From Verrucomicrobiota bacterium (GTDB lineage Bacteria > Verrucomicrobiota > Verrucomicrobiia > Limisphaerales > SIBE01): a stretch of DNA of 49,833 nucleotides. Made by a program: the position numbers and the translations under genes. The notes beneath the pieces were generated by a model, which was not told the DNA's origin, ran no database searches, and saw only the letters and a program-made list of their open reading frames with translations. This document shows positions 22,399-31,292 of this stretch, piece by piece; position 1 is the first letter of the stretch, and every line of letters starts with the position of its first letter. The stretch is from positions 1-49,833 of the forward strand of contig VHCZ01000013.1 in the NCBI GenBank assembly GCA_016871535.1, in the 5' to 3' direction.

Positions 22399-22433
22399 TG
22401 CCCCGACGGCTGGAATCAATCGGGGCATTTTTA
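22399..22433 (+). terminator. Rho-independent terminator between rpsG and fusA
   Basis: TGCCCCGA (22399-22406) and TCGGGGCA (22420-22427) form a perfect 8-bp GC-rich stem with a 13-nt loop, followed at once by TTTTTATT. This is the clearest intrinsic terminator in the window. It would end or attenuate rpsL-rpsG transcription before fusA. Confidence 0.8.
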
Positions 22434-22456
22434 TTCTCTGACAGATGGAAGTTGTA

Positions 22457-24622
22457 ATGGAAAAAACGAAATCGGTGAACTCGCCGAATCGAAAGTATTC
22501 GATGGAGCGCACGCGCAACATTGGCATCGCGGCGCACATCGACGCTGGGAAAACCACGACGACGGAGAGAATTCTGTTTTATACCGGCCTCATCCACAAG
22601 ATGGGTGACGTGGATGACGGCAACACCGTCACAGACTGGATGGAGCAGGAGCGCGAGCGCGGCATCACCATTACCTCGGCGGCCACGACATGTTATTGGA
22701 CGCAGAAAGAGGACGGGCTGCACAAGAGTTTCGTGGGAATTCCCCATCGCATCAACATCATCGATACCCCGGGCCACGTTGATTTCACCGCGGAAGTCGA
22801 GCGCTCCATGCGCGTGCTGGACGGAGCCGTGGCCGTGTTCTGCGGCGTGGCCGGAGTGCAGCCGCAGTCGGAGACCGTCTGGCGGCAGGCCACCAAATAC
22901 CGGGTTCCTCGAATCGCCTTCGTGAACAAGATGGATCGGACGGGCGCCAACTTTGAAAACGCCGTGTCCGAGATGCGCAAGAAACTCGGAGCTTACGCCT
23001 ACCCCATCGCCATCCCCATCGGTAAAGAAGAATCCTTCCGGGGGATCATCGACGTCGTGAGCCAGAAAGCGATCATTTATGATCCATCCGACGAAATGGG
23101 CCTCAAGTACCAGGTCACGGACATTCCCGAAGAAGACAAAGACCGGGCTCGATTTGCTCTGGCGGAACTGATCGACGGCGTGGCGAACAAAGATGACGAA
23201 ATCGCCGAATTGGTCATTGAGGACAAGCCGATCGATTCGTTTGTTTTGAAGCAAGCGATCCGGCGTTTGACCTGCAAGATTGAGCTCGTGCCCGTGATGT
23301 GCGGCTCCGCGTTCAAAAAGAAGGCCGTCCAACCGCTGGTTGATGCGGTGATCGATTACCTTCCGTCGCCCTTGGACATCCCGCCGGCCGTGGGACAAGA
23401 CGCGGACGATGCCCAAACCCGGATCGAAGTGACCCCCGATGACAGCGGGAAGTTTTGCTCGCTGGCCTTCAAACTCTGGAGTGATCCCTACGTCGGCAAA
23501 CTCGTCTTCTTCCGCGTGTACAGCGGCACGCTGAGAAAGGGCGACATGATTTACAATCCACGCACGCGCAGGCGCGACCGCGTAAGCCGCGTGATGATGA
23601 TTCAAGCGGACAAACGGATCGAAGTGGACACGGTTTACGCCGGAGATATCGCGGCCCTCGTGGGCCTCAAGAACATCACAACGGGCGATACACTCAGCGA
23701 CGAGGATTTCTCGATTCTGTTGGAGCCGCCGACCTTCCCCGAACCTGTGATCTCGATGGCGGTGGAACCGAAGACCAAGGCAGATCGCGACAAACTGAGC
23801 GAAGGGTTGCAGCGGCTGGCGGAAGAAGATCCGACATTCCGCTGTTTTACCGACGAGGAAACGAGCCAGTTAATCATTGCCGGCATGGGCGAGTTGCACC
23901 TGGAGATCATCCGCGACCGGCTCCTGCGCGAGTTCAAGGTCGATGCGACGGCCGGCGCTCCGCAGATCGCCTACCGCGAGACGATCACCAGGCCCGCCGA
24001 GGGCGAAGGCAAATTCATCCGCCAATCGGGCGGCCGCGGCCAATACGGGCACGCTATCATCACGGTCGAGCCGAACGAAGCCGGCAAGGGCGTTGAGATT
24101 GAAAACAAGGTGGTCGGCGGAACGATCCCGAAGGAGTACATCCCGGCGGTGATCGACGGTTTAGAGGAAGCGATTCAGGGCGGAGTCCTGGCGAACTATC
24201 CCATCGTGGACGTGAAGGTCAGCATTATCGAAGGCACGTTCCACGAGGTGGACTCCAGCGAACTGGCGTTCAAGATGGCCGGGATTTTTGCGTTCAAAGA
24301 TGCGGCGAAGAAGGCCAACCCCGTCCTTCTGGAACCGATCATGAAAGTCGAAGTGACCACGCCGGAGGAATATCAAGGCGATCTCCTGGGCGACCTGAAT
24401 CGGCGGCGGGGCAAGATTCAGACGATCGAAGTCAAAAGCGGCGCGGTCGTGCTTTACGCGGAAGTGCCGCTCGCCGAAATGTTTGGCTACGCGACCGCCA
24501 TTCGATCACTGTCCAAAGGGCGCGCGAATTATTCGATGGAACCGCTCCGATTCGAGCAGGTGCCTTCGGGAATCGCCGCGAGCATTTTAGACTTGGCAAA
24601 ACCAAAACCGGCACGCACATAA
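22457..24622 (+). CDS. fusA: Elongation factor G
   Basis: 721 residues from ATG 22457, chosen because GGAAG lies 5 nt upstream; an in-frame ATG at 22445 overlaps that site. EF-G drives translocation. G-domain motifs AHIDAGKTTTTERIL, RERGITITSA (normal switch I), DTPGHVDF and NKMDRTGA are present, then domains II-V ending in GIAASILDLAKPK. No tuf follows; rpsJ starts 30 nt downstream, so fusA probably leads into the S10 operon. The terminator just upstream implies a promoter or readthrough for fusA; none is obvious in the remaining 20 nt. Confidence 0.98.
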   Translation: MEKTKSVNSPNRKYSMERTRNIGIAAHIDAGKTTTTERILFYTGLIHKMGDVDDGNTVTDWMEQERERGITITSAATTCYWTQKEDGLHKSFVGIPHRINIIDTPGHVDFTAEVERSMRVLDGAVAVFCGVAGVQPQSETVWRQATKYRVPRIAFVNKMDRTGANFENAVSEMRKKLGAYAYPIAIPIGKEESFRGIIDVVSQKAIIYDPSDEMGLKYQVTDIPEEDKDRARFALAELIDGVANKDDEIAELVIEDKPIDSFVLKQAIRRLTCKIELVPVMCGSAFKKKAVQPLVDAVIDYLPSPLDIPPAVGQDADDAQTRIEVTPDDSGKFCSLAFKLWSDPYVGKLVFFRVYSGTLRKGDMIYNPRTRRRDRVSRVMMIQADKRIEVDTVYAGDIAALVGLKNITTGDTLSDEDFSILLEPPTFPEPVISMAVEPKTKADRDKLSEGLQRLAEEDPTFRCFTDEETSQLIIAGMGELHLEIIRDRLLREFKVDATAGAPQIAYRETITRPAEGEGKFIRQSGGRGQYGHAIITVEPNEAGKGVEIENKVVGGTIPKEYIPAVIDGLEEAIQGGVLANYPIVDVKVSIIEGTFHEVDSSELAFKMAGIFAFKDAAKKANPVLLEPIMKVEVTTPEEYQGDLLGDLNRRRGKIQTIEVKSGAVVLYAEVPLAEMFGYATAIRSLSKGRANYSMEPLRFEQVPSGIAASILDLAKPKPART

Positions 24623-24652
24623 ACGCGCTGCGCAAACTTACTGTTCTTTGTT

Positions 24653-24961
24653 ATGGCAGGCCAACGCATTCGTATCCGACTGAAAGCCTATGACCATCGG
24701 GTCATTGACCAGTCTGCACACGATATCGTGGAGACGGTCAAACGAACCGGAGCCCGAGTCGCAGGACCGATTCCCCTTCCGACGCGGATCGAACGATTCA
24801 CGGTTCAGCGTTCCCCTCACGCCGACAAGAAGTCGCAAGAGACTTTCGAGCAGCGCACCCACAAGCGCTTGTTGGATATCATCGATCCCACAGCGAAAAC
24901 CGTGGACGAACTCAAAAAACTGAATCTCCCGGCCGGCGTTGACATCACGATTAAGATCTAA
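24653..24961 (+). CDS. rpsJ: Ribosomal protein S10
   Basis: 102 residues, normal. [44 protein letters not shown] is the conserved fold; it ends ...[12 protein letters not shown]10 assembles the 30S head and also pairs with NusG. First gene of the S10 operon; the rplC start follows 4 nt after the stop. Confidence 0.98.
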   Translation: MAGQRIRIRLKAYDHRVIDQSAHDIVETVKRTGARVAGPIPLPTRIERFTVQRSPHADKKSQETFEQRTHKRLLDIIDPTAKTVDELKKLNLPAGVDITIKI

Positions 24962-24965
24962 GGCT

Positions 24966-25619
24966 ATGATCGGATTGCTCGGAAAGAAACTAGGGCAGAC
25001 GCAGGTTTACGATGCGGCCGGAAATGTCATTCCGGTCACGGTCATTCTGGCCGGGCCAAACCGCGTCCTGCAGTGCAAAACCGTGGAGACGGATGGCTAC
25101 AGCGCGGTTCAACTGGGATTCGACGATCAGAAGGAACATCGCACTGCCAAGCCGCTCAACGGCCATTTTCAAAAGTTCAAAACCACTCCCGTCAAGCGCA
25201 TCCGCGAGTTCCGGAATTTTTCTCTGAGCGTGAAGCCCGGCGACGTGATTGGCCCCGGCATTTTCGCGCAGGGCGACTTCGTCGATGCGATAGGCGTGAC
25301 CAAAGGCCGCGGGTTTGAAGGCGTGGTCAAGCGCCATCATTTTCGCGGCGGTGATTCCACACACGGCGCGAAGGGCTGGCATCGGCGTTCGGGCGCGATT
25401 GGGCAACGCTTGTTTCCCGGAACCGTTCGCCGCGGGATGCGCATGCCGGGACACATGGGCCACGCGCGCCGCACTGTCCAGAACCTCCAGGTCGTCCAGG
25501 TGCGCGAAAGCGAGAACATTCTCTTGATCAAAGGCGCCGTTCCTGGAGCAAAAGGCGACTACGTGGTCATTCGAGAATCCAAGAAACTGCCCAAGAAGGC
25601 CGCGGCGCCTGCAAAGTAA
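24966..25619 (+). CDS. rplC: Ribosomal protein L3
   Basis: 217 residues from ATG 24966 (MIGLLGKKLGQTQVYD), the family-typical start; the frame extends upstream into rpsJ but is not needed. The conserved FAQGDFVDAIGVTKGRGFEGVVKRHHFRGG and the loop with HRRSGAIGQ reach toward the peptidyl transferase centre. A short Lys/Ala tail ends the protein. Confidence 0.97.
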   Translation: MIGLLGKKLGQTQVYDAAGNVIPVTVILAGPNRVLQCKTVETDGYSAVQLGFDDQKEHRTAKPLNGHFQKFKTTPVKRIREFRNFSLSVKPGDVIGPGIFAQGDFVDAIGVTKGRGFEGVVKRHHFRGGDSTHGAKGWHRRSGAIGQRLFPGTVRRGMRMPGHMGHARRTVQNLQVVQVRESENILLIKGAVPGAKGDYVVIRESKKLPKKAAAPAK

Positions 25620-25630
25620 TTTGAAGTTCC

Positions 25631-26266
25631 ATGAAACTCGCTGTCAAAGATACACAAGGCAATCCGCAGGGTGAGTTGGAAGTGAAGTTTCCTGTCATCC
25701 AGGATGGCAAAGGAACCCAGGCGGTCCACGACGTGGTTGTGGCTTATCTGGCGGCGCAACGAAGCGGCACGGCCTGCACGAAGACCATGGGCGAGGTCGC
25801 TGGATCCGGCAAGAAGCCGTGGCGTCAGAAGGGCACCGGGCGCGCACGGGCCGGCTCATTCGCATCGCCTCTCTGGCGTGGCGGCGGAGTGGTCTTCGGC
25901 CCCAAGCCGCGGGATTGGCGCGTCAAAGTGACCAAAGCGACGCGGCGCCTCGCCTTTCAGAAGGCGCTGAGCGAGCGGCTGAAGGCCGGCGATGTCGTCA
26001 TCCTGAGCGACCTCAAATTGAATTCACCGAAGACCAAAGAATTCCTGGGCGTGCGGTCTGCGCTTCAGTTGGAAGGAACGACATTGATCGTGGCTCCGGA
26101 GGCAGATCGGAATCTGTTGCTGGCCTCGCGCAATGTGCCGGATGTCGAGGTGACCACGAGCGAGGATTTGAACACCTACCAGGTTCTGCGGTTCGCCAAA
26201 TTGGTGTTCACGCGGGACGCTTTTGAAAAGGTGGAACAGCGTCTTCAGAAGGACCAGCAGGCATGA
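25631..26266 (+). CDS. rplD: Ribosomal protein L4
   Basis: 211 residues. Contains the tunnel-lining loop GSGKKPWRQKGTGRARAGS and GGVVFGPKPRDW, as in L4 of other bacteria. In E. coli L4 represses the S10 operon; no S10-leader mimic is recognisable here. Its TGA overlaps the rplW ATG (ATGA at 26263), suggesting coupled translation. Confidence 0.97.
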   Translation: MKLAVKDTQGNPQGELEVKFPVIQDGKGTQAVHDVVVAYLAAQRSGTACTKTMGEVAGSGKKPWRQKGTGRARAGSFASPLWRGGGVVFGPKPRDWRVKVTKATRRLAFQKALSERLKAGDVVILSDLKLNSPKTKEFLGVRSALQLEGTTLIVAPEADRNLLLASRNVPDVEVTTSEDLNTYQVLRFAKLVFTRDAFEKVEQRLQKDQQA

Positions 26267-26544
26267 ATACTTTTGAGGTTATCAAAACGGTGCGCGTCAC
26301 CGAGAAGGGTTCGCTCCAGAGCGAGAAATTCAACCACTACACGGTGGTGGCGGACCGGCGCGCCAACAAGGTCCAGATTCGGCGGGCGGTTGAAGAGCTT
26401 TTCAAAGTGAAGGTCCTCGACGTGCGCACGATGAATGTCTCCGGCAAACTCCGGCGGCAGCGCACGATGCAGGCAGGCAAAGCGCCGGACTGGAAGAAAG
26501 CCATTCTGACTCTGAAGAAGGGAGACAAGATCACCCTGACGTAA
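26263..26544 (+). CDS. rplW: Ribosomal protein L23
   Basis: 93 residues. [15 protein letters not shown] and the loop with [13 protein letters not shown] are typical, ending in [10 protein letters not shown]23 lies at the tunnel exit and docks trigger factor and SRP. The start overlaps the rplD stop by ATGA. Confidence 0.97.
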   Translation: MNTFEVIKTVRVTEKGSLQSEKFNHYTVVADRRANKVQIRRAVEELFKVKVLDVRTMNVSGKLRRQRTMQAGKAPDWKKAILTLKKGDKITLT

Positions 26545-26557
26545 CCGGATTTTCCTT

Positions 26558-27403
26558 ATGCCAGTCAAAACCTTTCGCCCGCTCACGCCATCGACGCGTT
26601 ATATCACGATCGCGTCGTTTGCTGAGATCACCAAGTCAAAGCCGGAAAAAAGCCTGGTGTTCATCCGCAAGAAGACCGGCGGGCGGAATTCCTACGGCCG
26701 TGTAACCAGCCGGGGGCGGGGCCAGGGTCACAAACAGAAAATCCGCGAAGTGGATTTCAAACGCAACAAGCGCGGAGTCGAAGCCAAAGTAGTCGCCATC
26801 GAGTACGACCCGATCCGCACGGCGCGGCTGGCGTTGCTCGAATACAAGGATGGAGAAAAGCGCTACATCATCGCCCCGGACGGTTTGAAGGTTGGCGCCA
26901 CTTTGATGAGCGGTTCCTCCGCTCCACCTGAAGTTGGCAATGCGCTTCCCCTCAAAACCATCCCGATCGGTTTGCCGATTCATAACCTCGAAATCACGCC
27001 GGGACGCGGCGGCCAGATGGTCCGGACCGCGGGCGCTTCAGCGATCCTGATGTCTCGCGACGAGGAATATGCCCAGGTGCGTTTGCCTTCTGGAGAAATC
27101 CGAAGGTTCAACCTCGACTGCACAGCCACGATTGGACAGGTCGGGAATGCGGAGCATGAGAACGTGGTCCTCGGAAAAGCCGGGAGAAGCCGGCACCGCG
27201 GCATTCGCCCCCTGAGCCGCGGCGTGGCCAAGAATCCGGTCGATCACCCGATGGGCGGAGGAGCGGGCAAGACTTCGGGCGGCGGGCACCCGGTGACGCC
27301 GTGGGGCGTGATCACCAAGGGTTACAAGACTCGAAAGCAATTCAAACATTCGAACCGTTTCATCGTGGTGCGCCGTGACGGGCGGCCGGTGAAACAGAAG
27401 TAA
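26558..27403 (+). CDS. rplB: Ribosomal protein L2
   Basis: 281 residues. Begins [17 protein letters not shown]; has [19 protein letters not shown] and the highly conserved [24 protein letters not shown], which contains the histidine close to the peptidyl transferase centre. Ends with a short basic tail. Normal length. Confidence 0.98.
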   Translation: MPVKTFRPLTPSTRYITIASFAEITKSKPEKSLVFIRKKTGGRNSYGRVTSRGRGQGHKQKIREVDFKRNKRGVEAKVVAIEYDPIRTARLALLEYKDGEKRYIIAPDGLKVGATLMSGSSAPPEVGNALPLKTIPIGLPIHNLEITPGRGGQMVRTAGASAILMSRDEEYAQVRLPSGEIRRFNLDCTATIGQVGNAEHENVVLGKAGRSRHRGIRPLSRGVAKNPVDHPMGGGAGKTSGGGHPVTPWGVITKGYKTRKQFKHSNRFIVVRRDGRPVKQK

Positions 27404-27415
27404 TCGCAGCGGCCT

Positions 27416-27697
27416 ATGGGACGATCCATTAAGAAAGGTCCGTTCGTGGACGGACATTTGTTGGAAAAAATCTCGAAGTTAAACGCGACGAACACGAAGA
27501 AGCCGATCAAGACGTGGTCGCGGCGCTCCATGATCACCCCGGAATTCGTCGGCCACACGTTCAACGTGCATAACGGCAAAGTGTTCAATCCGGTCTTTGT
27601 CACCGAGAACATGGTCGGGCATCGACTGGGCGAGTTCTCGTTGACGCGCACCTTCAAGAAACACGGCGCGCACACCGCCAAGGCCGAAGCCAAGTAA
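27416..27697 (+). CDS. rpsS: Ribosomal protein S19
   Basis: 93 residues. [19 protein letters not shown] and the signature [22 protein letters not shown] are clear, with [17 protein letters not shown] near the end. Binds 16S rRNA with S13 in the 30S head. Seven nt separate it from rplV. Confidence 0.98.
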   Translation: MGRSIKKGPFVDGHLLEKISKLNATNTKKPIKTWSRRSMITPEFVGHTFNVHNGKVFNPVFVTENMVGHRLGEFSLTRTFKKHGAHTAKAEAK

Positions 27698-27704
27698 TTC
27701 GTTT

Positions 27705-28058
27705 ATGGAAGTTCAAGCCATCACCCGGAATGTCCGGATGTCCGCGCAAAAGATGCGCGAGGTCGTTCGCCAGATTCAAGGCCTGCCCGCCCAGCAAGCG
27801 GTCGCCGTTCTGGCCGTCGTTCCCAGGAAATCCGCGCGGCTCGTGTCCAAAACGCTGAAATCCGCACTGGCCAATGCGGAGGACTTGAAAACTCACAAGA
27901 CGGAGTACAACAGCCTGGACACGGCGAATCTGGTTGTGAAGGAAGCGCTGGCTCAGACGGCCACAACCATGAAGCGGTTTATCCCCAAGGCGCGAGGCTC
28001 GGCCGGGCCGATCCTGAAGCGGAACTGCCACATCAAGATCGTTCTCTCGGATGACTAA
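27705..28058 (+). CDS. rplV: Ribosomal protein L22
   Basis: 117 residues. VQAITRNVRMSAQKMREVVRQIQG and the beta-hairpin FIPKARGSAGPILKRNCHIKIVL (the tunnel-narrowing loop) are as expected. Its stop is followed, after only 1 nt, by the ATG of a small open frame built on an octamer repeat, instead of by rpsC directly. Confidence 0.97.
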   Translation: MEVQAITRNVRMSAQKMREVVRQIQGLPAQQAVAVLAVVPRKSARLVSKTLKSALANAEDLKTHKTEYNSLDTANLVVKEALAQTATTMKRFIPKARGSAGPILKRNCHIKIVLSDD

Positions 28059-28059
28059 T

Positions 28060-28188
28060 ATGAAAAGCCAAAGGGTTCGAGTGTTGGAGTGTTGGAGTGT
28101 TGGAGTGCTTGAGCGTTCGATCGCGACGCTCCGACTGCGCTTTTTCCCGCCACTCCATGACTCCATCGCTCCATTACTCCAGTTCTGA
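28060..28188 (+). CDS. Possible 42-residue ORF formed by the repeat in the rplV-rpsC spacer
   Basis: ATG 28060 starts 1 nt after the rplV stop and the frame stays open through the whole repeat to TGA 28186-28188, 3 nt before the rpsC ATG. The peptide starts MKSQRVRVLECWSVGVLE and ends in LHDSIAPLLQF; it matches no family I know. Because 8 is not a multiple of 3, successive repeat units are read in changing frames. There is no strong Shine-Dalgarno beyond possible coupling to rplV. It may only keep ribosomes moving through the hairpin, or be chance. Confidence 0.3.
   Translation: MKSQRVRVLECWSVGVLERSIATLRLRFFPPLHDSIAPLLQF
28075..28184. repeat. Inverted octamer-repeat locus in the rplV-rpsC spacer (locus B)
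   Basis: Left half: octamers GTTCGAGT (28075), three exact GTTGGAGT (28083-28106), then GCTTGAGC. Right half: CTCCATGA, CTCCATCG, CTCCATTA, CTCCAGTT (28153-28184), the reverse-complement type. The constant core is TGGAG read one way and CTCCA the other. The two halves can pair into an imperfect hairpin; the middle holds a further GAGCG/CGCTC stem. Confidence 0.8.
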
Positions 28189-28191
28189 CGT

Positions 28192-28851
28192 ATGGGACAA
28201 AAGACAAATCCGGTCGGCCTGCGCGTTGCCGTCAACAAAGATTGGCGCTCCAAGTGGTTCGCCGAGAAACGAGACTTTGGCAAATTGTTGTCCGAGGACC
28301 GGAAGATTCGCGACATCCTGAAGAAGAAGCTCGAATCGGCGTCCGTGCCAAAGATTCAGATCGAACGCGCCGCGACGCGGTGCCGCATCACGATTTTCAC
28401 AGCCCGCCCCGGAGTGGTTATCGGCCGGAAAGGCGCGGAGATCGACAAGCTCAAGGAGGAGCTCAGCCGGATGACCGGCAAAGAGGTTTACGTGGACATT
28501 CAAGAGATCAAGACGCCCGAACTCGATGCGCAGCTCGTCGCGGAAAACATCGCCTTGCAACTCGAGCGCCGCATTTCTTTCCGGCGCGCCATGAAGAAGG
28601 CGGTGCAAACGGCCATGGACTTCGGCGCCGTCGGCATCAAGGTCCGTTGCGCTGGCCGGTTGGGCGGCGCGGAACTGGCGCGCGTCGAATCGTACCACGA
28701 GGGCAGCGTGCCGCTGCACACCTTGCGCGCGAATATTGAATACGGATTTGCCGAAGCCCACACGCTGTACGGCAAGCTCGGTATCAAGTGCTGGATTTGC
28801 AAGGGCGAGACCAAACCGGAAAAAGCGCTGCCGGCAGCCGCTTCTGTTTAG
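28192..28851 (+). CDS. rpsC: Ribosomal protein S3
   Basis: 219 residues. Begins [20 protein letters not shown] domain with [18 protein letters not shown]-terminal domain with [21 protein letters not shown]3 lines the mRNA entry channel with S4 and S5. It is separated from rplV by an inserted octamer repeat, an unusual interruption of this normally tight gene pair. Confidence 0.98.
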   Translation: MGQKTNPVGLRVAVNKDWRSKWFAEKRDFGKLLSEDRKIRDILKKKLESASVPKIQIERAATRCRITIFTARPGVVIGRKGAEIDKLKEELSRMTGKEVYVDIQEIKTPELDAQLVAENIALQLERRISFRRAMKKAVQTAMDFGAVGIKVRCAGRLGGAELARVESYHEGSVPLHTLRANIEYGFAEAHTLYGKLGIKCWICKGETKPEKALPAAASV

Positions 28852-28869
28852 TTATCGAGAGGAATTGCT

Positions 28870-29289
28870 ATGCCATTGATGCCGGCCAGAGTGAAGTATC
28901 GGAAAATGCACCGCGGGAACCGTGCGGGATTGGCTTACCGCGGCGCCACGGTCGCGTTCGGCGAGTACGGATTGAAGGCGCTGGAGCGCTGCTGGCTCGA
29001 TACCAAGCAAATCGAAGCGGCGCGCGTGGCCCTGACCCGCTTTATGAAGCGGCGCGGCAAGATCTGGATTCGCATTTTTCCCGACAAATCGTTCACCAAA
29101 AAACCGCTCGAAACGCGCATGGGCAAGGGTAAAGGCCCCGTGGAATCCTGGGTGGCAGTCGTTCGCCCGGCCAACGTCTTGTTTGAGGTGGACGGCGTTC
29201 CGGAAGCGCTGGCGCGCGAAGCCATGCGCCTGGCCGCGGACAAGCTGCCCATCCGCACCAAGTTTGTTTCGCGCCACCACATGAGTTGA
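28870..29289 (+). CDS. rplP: Ribosomal protein L16
   Basis: 139 residues. [20 protein letters not shown], then [23 protein letters not shown] and [21 protein letters not shown], all conserved. It contacts the A-site tRNA elbow in the 50S subunit. GAGAGGAA lies just ahead of the ATG. Confidence 0.98.
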   Translation: MPLMPARVKYRKMHRGNRAGLAYRGATVAFGEYGLKALERCWLDTKQIEAARVALTRFMKRRGKIWIRIFPDKSFTKKPLETRMGKGKGPVESWVAVVRPANVLFEVDGVPEALAREAMRLAADKLPIRTKFVSRHHMS

Positions 29290-29302
29290 TTCGACCGGCT
29301 TT

Positions 29303-29500
29303 ATGAAGAGTTCTGAGATCAGAGATTTAACGTTCGCCGAGTTGCAGGCCAAAAGCCGCGACTTGCGGCAGGAGTTGTTCAATCTGCGGTTGCAGCAGGC
29401 GACCAGCCAACTGGAGAAGACCGGACGGCTCAGGATTCTGCGCCGCGATATCGCCCGGATTGAGACCCAACTCACGGTTCTGCGCAAGAAAGCCGCTTGA
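29303..29500 (+). CDS. rpmC: Ribosomal protein L29
   Basis: 65 residues. [43 protein letters not shown]... shows the two-helix fold with the [11 protein letters not shown] signature. It sits next to L23 at the tunnel exit. Starts 13 nt after rplP. Confidence 0.97.
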   Translation: MKSSEIRDLTFAELQAKSRDLRQELFNLRLQQATSQLEKTGRLRILRRDIARIETQLTVLRKKAA

Positions 29501-29511
29501 TTTCCGTTTTT

Positions 29512-29802
29512 ATGTCCGAGAATTCTACGATTAACCGAGGCCATCGCAAACAGCGGCTCGGCGAAGTCATTCCCAGCAAAATGGCCAAGACCATCGTCGT
29601 GCGGGTCGAACGCCGCTTTCAGCATCCCAAATTCAAAAAGGTCGTGACACGCTACCGGAAGTTTTACGCGCACGACGAAAAGGGCGAAGCGAAAGTAGGC
29701 GACCGTGTCCGAATCGAAGAAACGCGGCCGCTCTCCAAATTGAAATGCTGGCGGTTGGTTGAAGTGGTGTCCCGGAGCGCCGAAGCGCCCGCGGTGCATT
29801 AG
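29512..29802 (+). CDS. rpsQ: Ribosomal protein S17
   Basis: 96 residues from ATG 29512 ([17 protein letters not shown]). A TTG-initiated frame from 29497 would overlap the rpmC stop but adds nothing conserved. OB-fold with [19 protein letters not shown] and [19 protein letters not shown]. Slightly longer than average because of a C-terminal extension. Confidence 0.95.
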   Translation: MSENSTINRGHRKQRLGEVIPSKMAKTIVVRVERRFQHPKFKKVVTRYRKFYAHDEKGEAKVGDRVRIEETRPLSKLKCWRLVEVVSRSAEAPAVH

Positions 29803-29816
29803 CCATCGGAGATCTT

Positions 29817-30182
29817 ATGTTGCAAGTTCGTTCCATATTGGATGTCGCCGATAACACCGGAGCCAAGCGGGCGGCGGCGATCGGCGTGCTGGGCCGCAAC
29901 CAGCGCTACGCCCGCGTGGGCGACATCATCAAGGCCCATATCAAAGAGGCGACGCCGGACGGGACCGTAAAGAAGGGCGAAGTCGTGGACGCGGTGGTGG
30001 TCCGGACCCGGCGGCCTATCCGCCGAAACGATGGTTCCTACCTTCGCTTCGATACGAATGCGATCGTGATCATCGACAAGGAAAACAACCCGCGCGGGAC
30101 GCGCATTTTCGGACCGGTCGCCCGCGAACTCCGCGACAAGAAATTCATGAAGATTATTTCGCTGGCTCCGGAGGTGATTTAG
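29817..30182 (+). CDS. rplN: Ribosomal protein L14
   Basis: 121 residues. [26 protein letters not shown] and the conserved [31 protein letters not shown] end. Lies at the subunit interface beside L19. Starts 14 nt after rpsQ; rplX follows after 2 nt. Confidence 0.98.
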   Translation: MLQVRSILDVADNTGAKRAAAIGVLGRNQRYARVGDIIKAHIKEATPDGTVKKGEVVDAVVVRTRRPIRRNDGSYLRFDTNAIVIIDKENNPRGTRIFGPVARELRDKKFMKIISLAPEVI

Positions 30183-30184
30183 GT

Positions 30185-30457
30185 ATGGCCAAAGCACACG
30201 TGAAGAAAGGCGACGAAGTGGTTGTGATTGCCGGCACGGAACGGGGCAAGCGCGGCAAGATCATCTCGGTGTTTCCGACGTCGCAGCGGGTCATCGTTGA
30301 GGGCGTGAAAATGATCAAGAAACACGTCCGCAAGAACCGGCAGAATCCGCAGGGCGCGATTATCGAGCGCGAAGGCACGATTCATCTTTCGAATGTCGTG
30401 CTGGCGTCGCGATTTGACGCGCGTGCCGCCAGACGCGGAGCGCCCCAGGCCAGCTAA
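30185..30457 (+). CDS. rplX: Ribosomal protein L24
   Basis: 90 residues. KOW motif VKKGDEVVVIAGTERGKRGKIISV, then NPQGAIIEREGTIHLSNVVL. An early assembly protein for 50S. It lacks the longer C-terminal domain of some homologues and ends in a short Ala/Arg tail. Confidence 0.97.
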   Translation: MAKAHVKKGDEVVVIAGTERGKRGKIISVFPTSQRVIVEGVKMIKKHVRKNRQNPQGAIIEREGTIHLSNVVLASRFDARAARRGAPQAS

Positions 30458-30470
30458 CCGTTGAAGCGCA

Positions 30471-31016
30471 ATGAAACCCAGGCTCTATCAGGCATACGTC
30501 GAGAAGGTTCGGCAAGCGCTGAAGGAAAAGCGCAATTACAGGAACGTCCACGAAGTTCCGAAGATCGAGAAAATCGTTTTGAACATGGGCGTCAGCGCCT
30601 CGCTGGAGAAGGTGGCGATCGACGACGCGGCGAAGGATCTCGGATTGATCACCGGACGCAAAGCGGTCGTCAGCAAATCGCGAAAGAGCGTTGCCAATTT
30701 CAAACTGCGGCAGGGCCAGCCGATCGGGTGTCACGTCACCTTGCGCCGGGAAGCGATGTATGAATTCCTGGATCGCCTGGTGGCGGCGGCGCTGCCTCGC
30801 ATCCGCGATTTCCGCGGCCTTTCCACGCGCTCGTTTGACGGACGGGGCAATTACTCGATGGGCATTGCCGACCAGACCATTTTTCCGGAGATCGATCTGG
30901 ACAAGATCAAGCGCCAGCAAGGCATGGACATTACGATTGTGACGACAGCGAAAACCGACGCGGAAGCCCTGGATCTGTTGAAGATGATGGGCATGCCGTT
31001 TGCCGAAGGACGATAA
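30471..31016 (+). CDS. rplE: Ribosomal protein L5
   Basis: 181 residues. Conserved [16 protein letters not shown], the loop [21 protein letters not shown], and [16 protein letters not shown] at the end. It anchors 5S rRNA and contacts P-site tRNA. Only 1 nt separates its stop from the rpsN ATG. Confidence 0.98.
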   Translation: MKPRLYQAYVEKVRQALKEKRNYRNVHEVPKIEKIVLNMGVSASLEKVAIDDAAKDLGLITGRKAVVSKSRKSVANFKLRQGQPIGCHVTLRREAMYEFLDRLVAAALPRIRDFRGLSTRSFDGRGNYSMGIADQTIFPEIDLDKIKRQQGMDITIVTTAKTDAEALDLLKMMGMPFAEGR

Positions 31017-31017
31017 T

Positions 31018-31287
31018 ATGGCCAAGAAAGCATGGATTGAACGCGACAAGAAAAAGCGCCAGGTGGCGGCCAAGTACGCCGCGCTGCGCGCCGAGTTGAA
31101 AGCCAAACGCGATTACGCGGGACTGGCCAAGTTGCCGCGGAACGCGAGCCCCGTGCGCGCGGTCAACCGTTGCAAGATTTCCGGCCGCCGCCATGGCTAT
31201 TTGCGCAAGTTCGCCTGCTCGCGCCTGGTGTTTCGCGAATCGGCGCTGAGCGGACTGATCCCGGGCGTCGTCAAAGCAAGCTGGTAA
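31018..31287 (+). CDS. rpsN: Ribosomal protein S14
   Basis: 89 residues from ATG 31018 ([13 protein letters not shown]). This is the longer, zinc-free type: the segment [19 protein letters not shown] lacks the C-x2-C...C-x2-C set of the short form. The upstream in-frame ATG at 31000 lies inside rplE and is less likely. Confidence 0.97.
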   Translation: MAKKAWIERDKKKRQVAAKYAALRAELKAKRDYAGLAKLPRNASPVRAVNRCKISGRRHGYLRKFACSRLVFRESALSGLIPGVVKASW

Positions 31288-31292
31288 CCGTT

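Noticed and set aside
28075-28184. A CRISPR array in the octamer or heptamer loci
   Set aside because: Units are 7-8 bp without unique spacers between them, and no cas genes are present.
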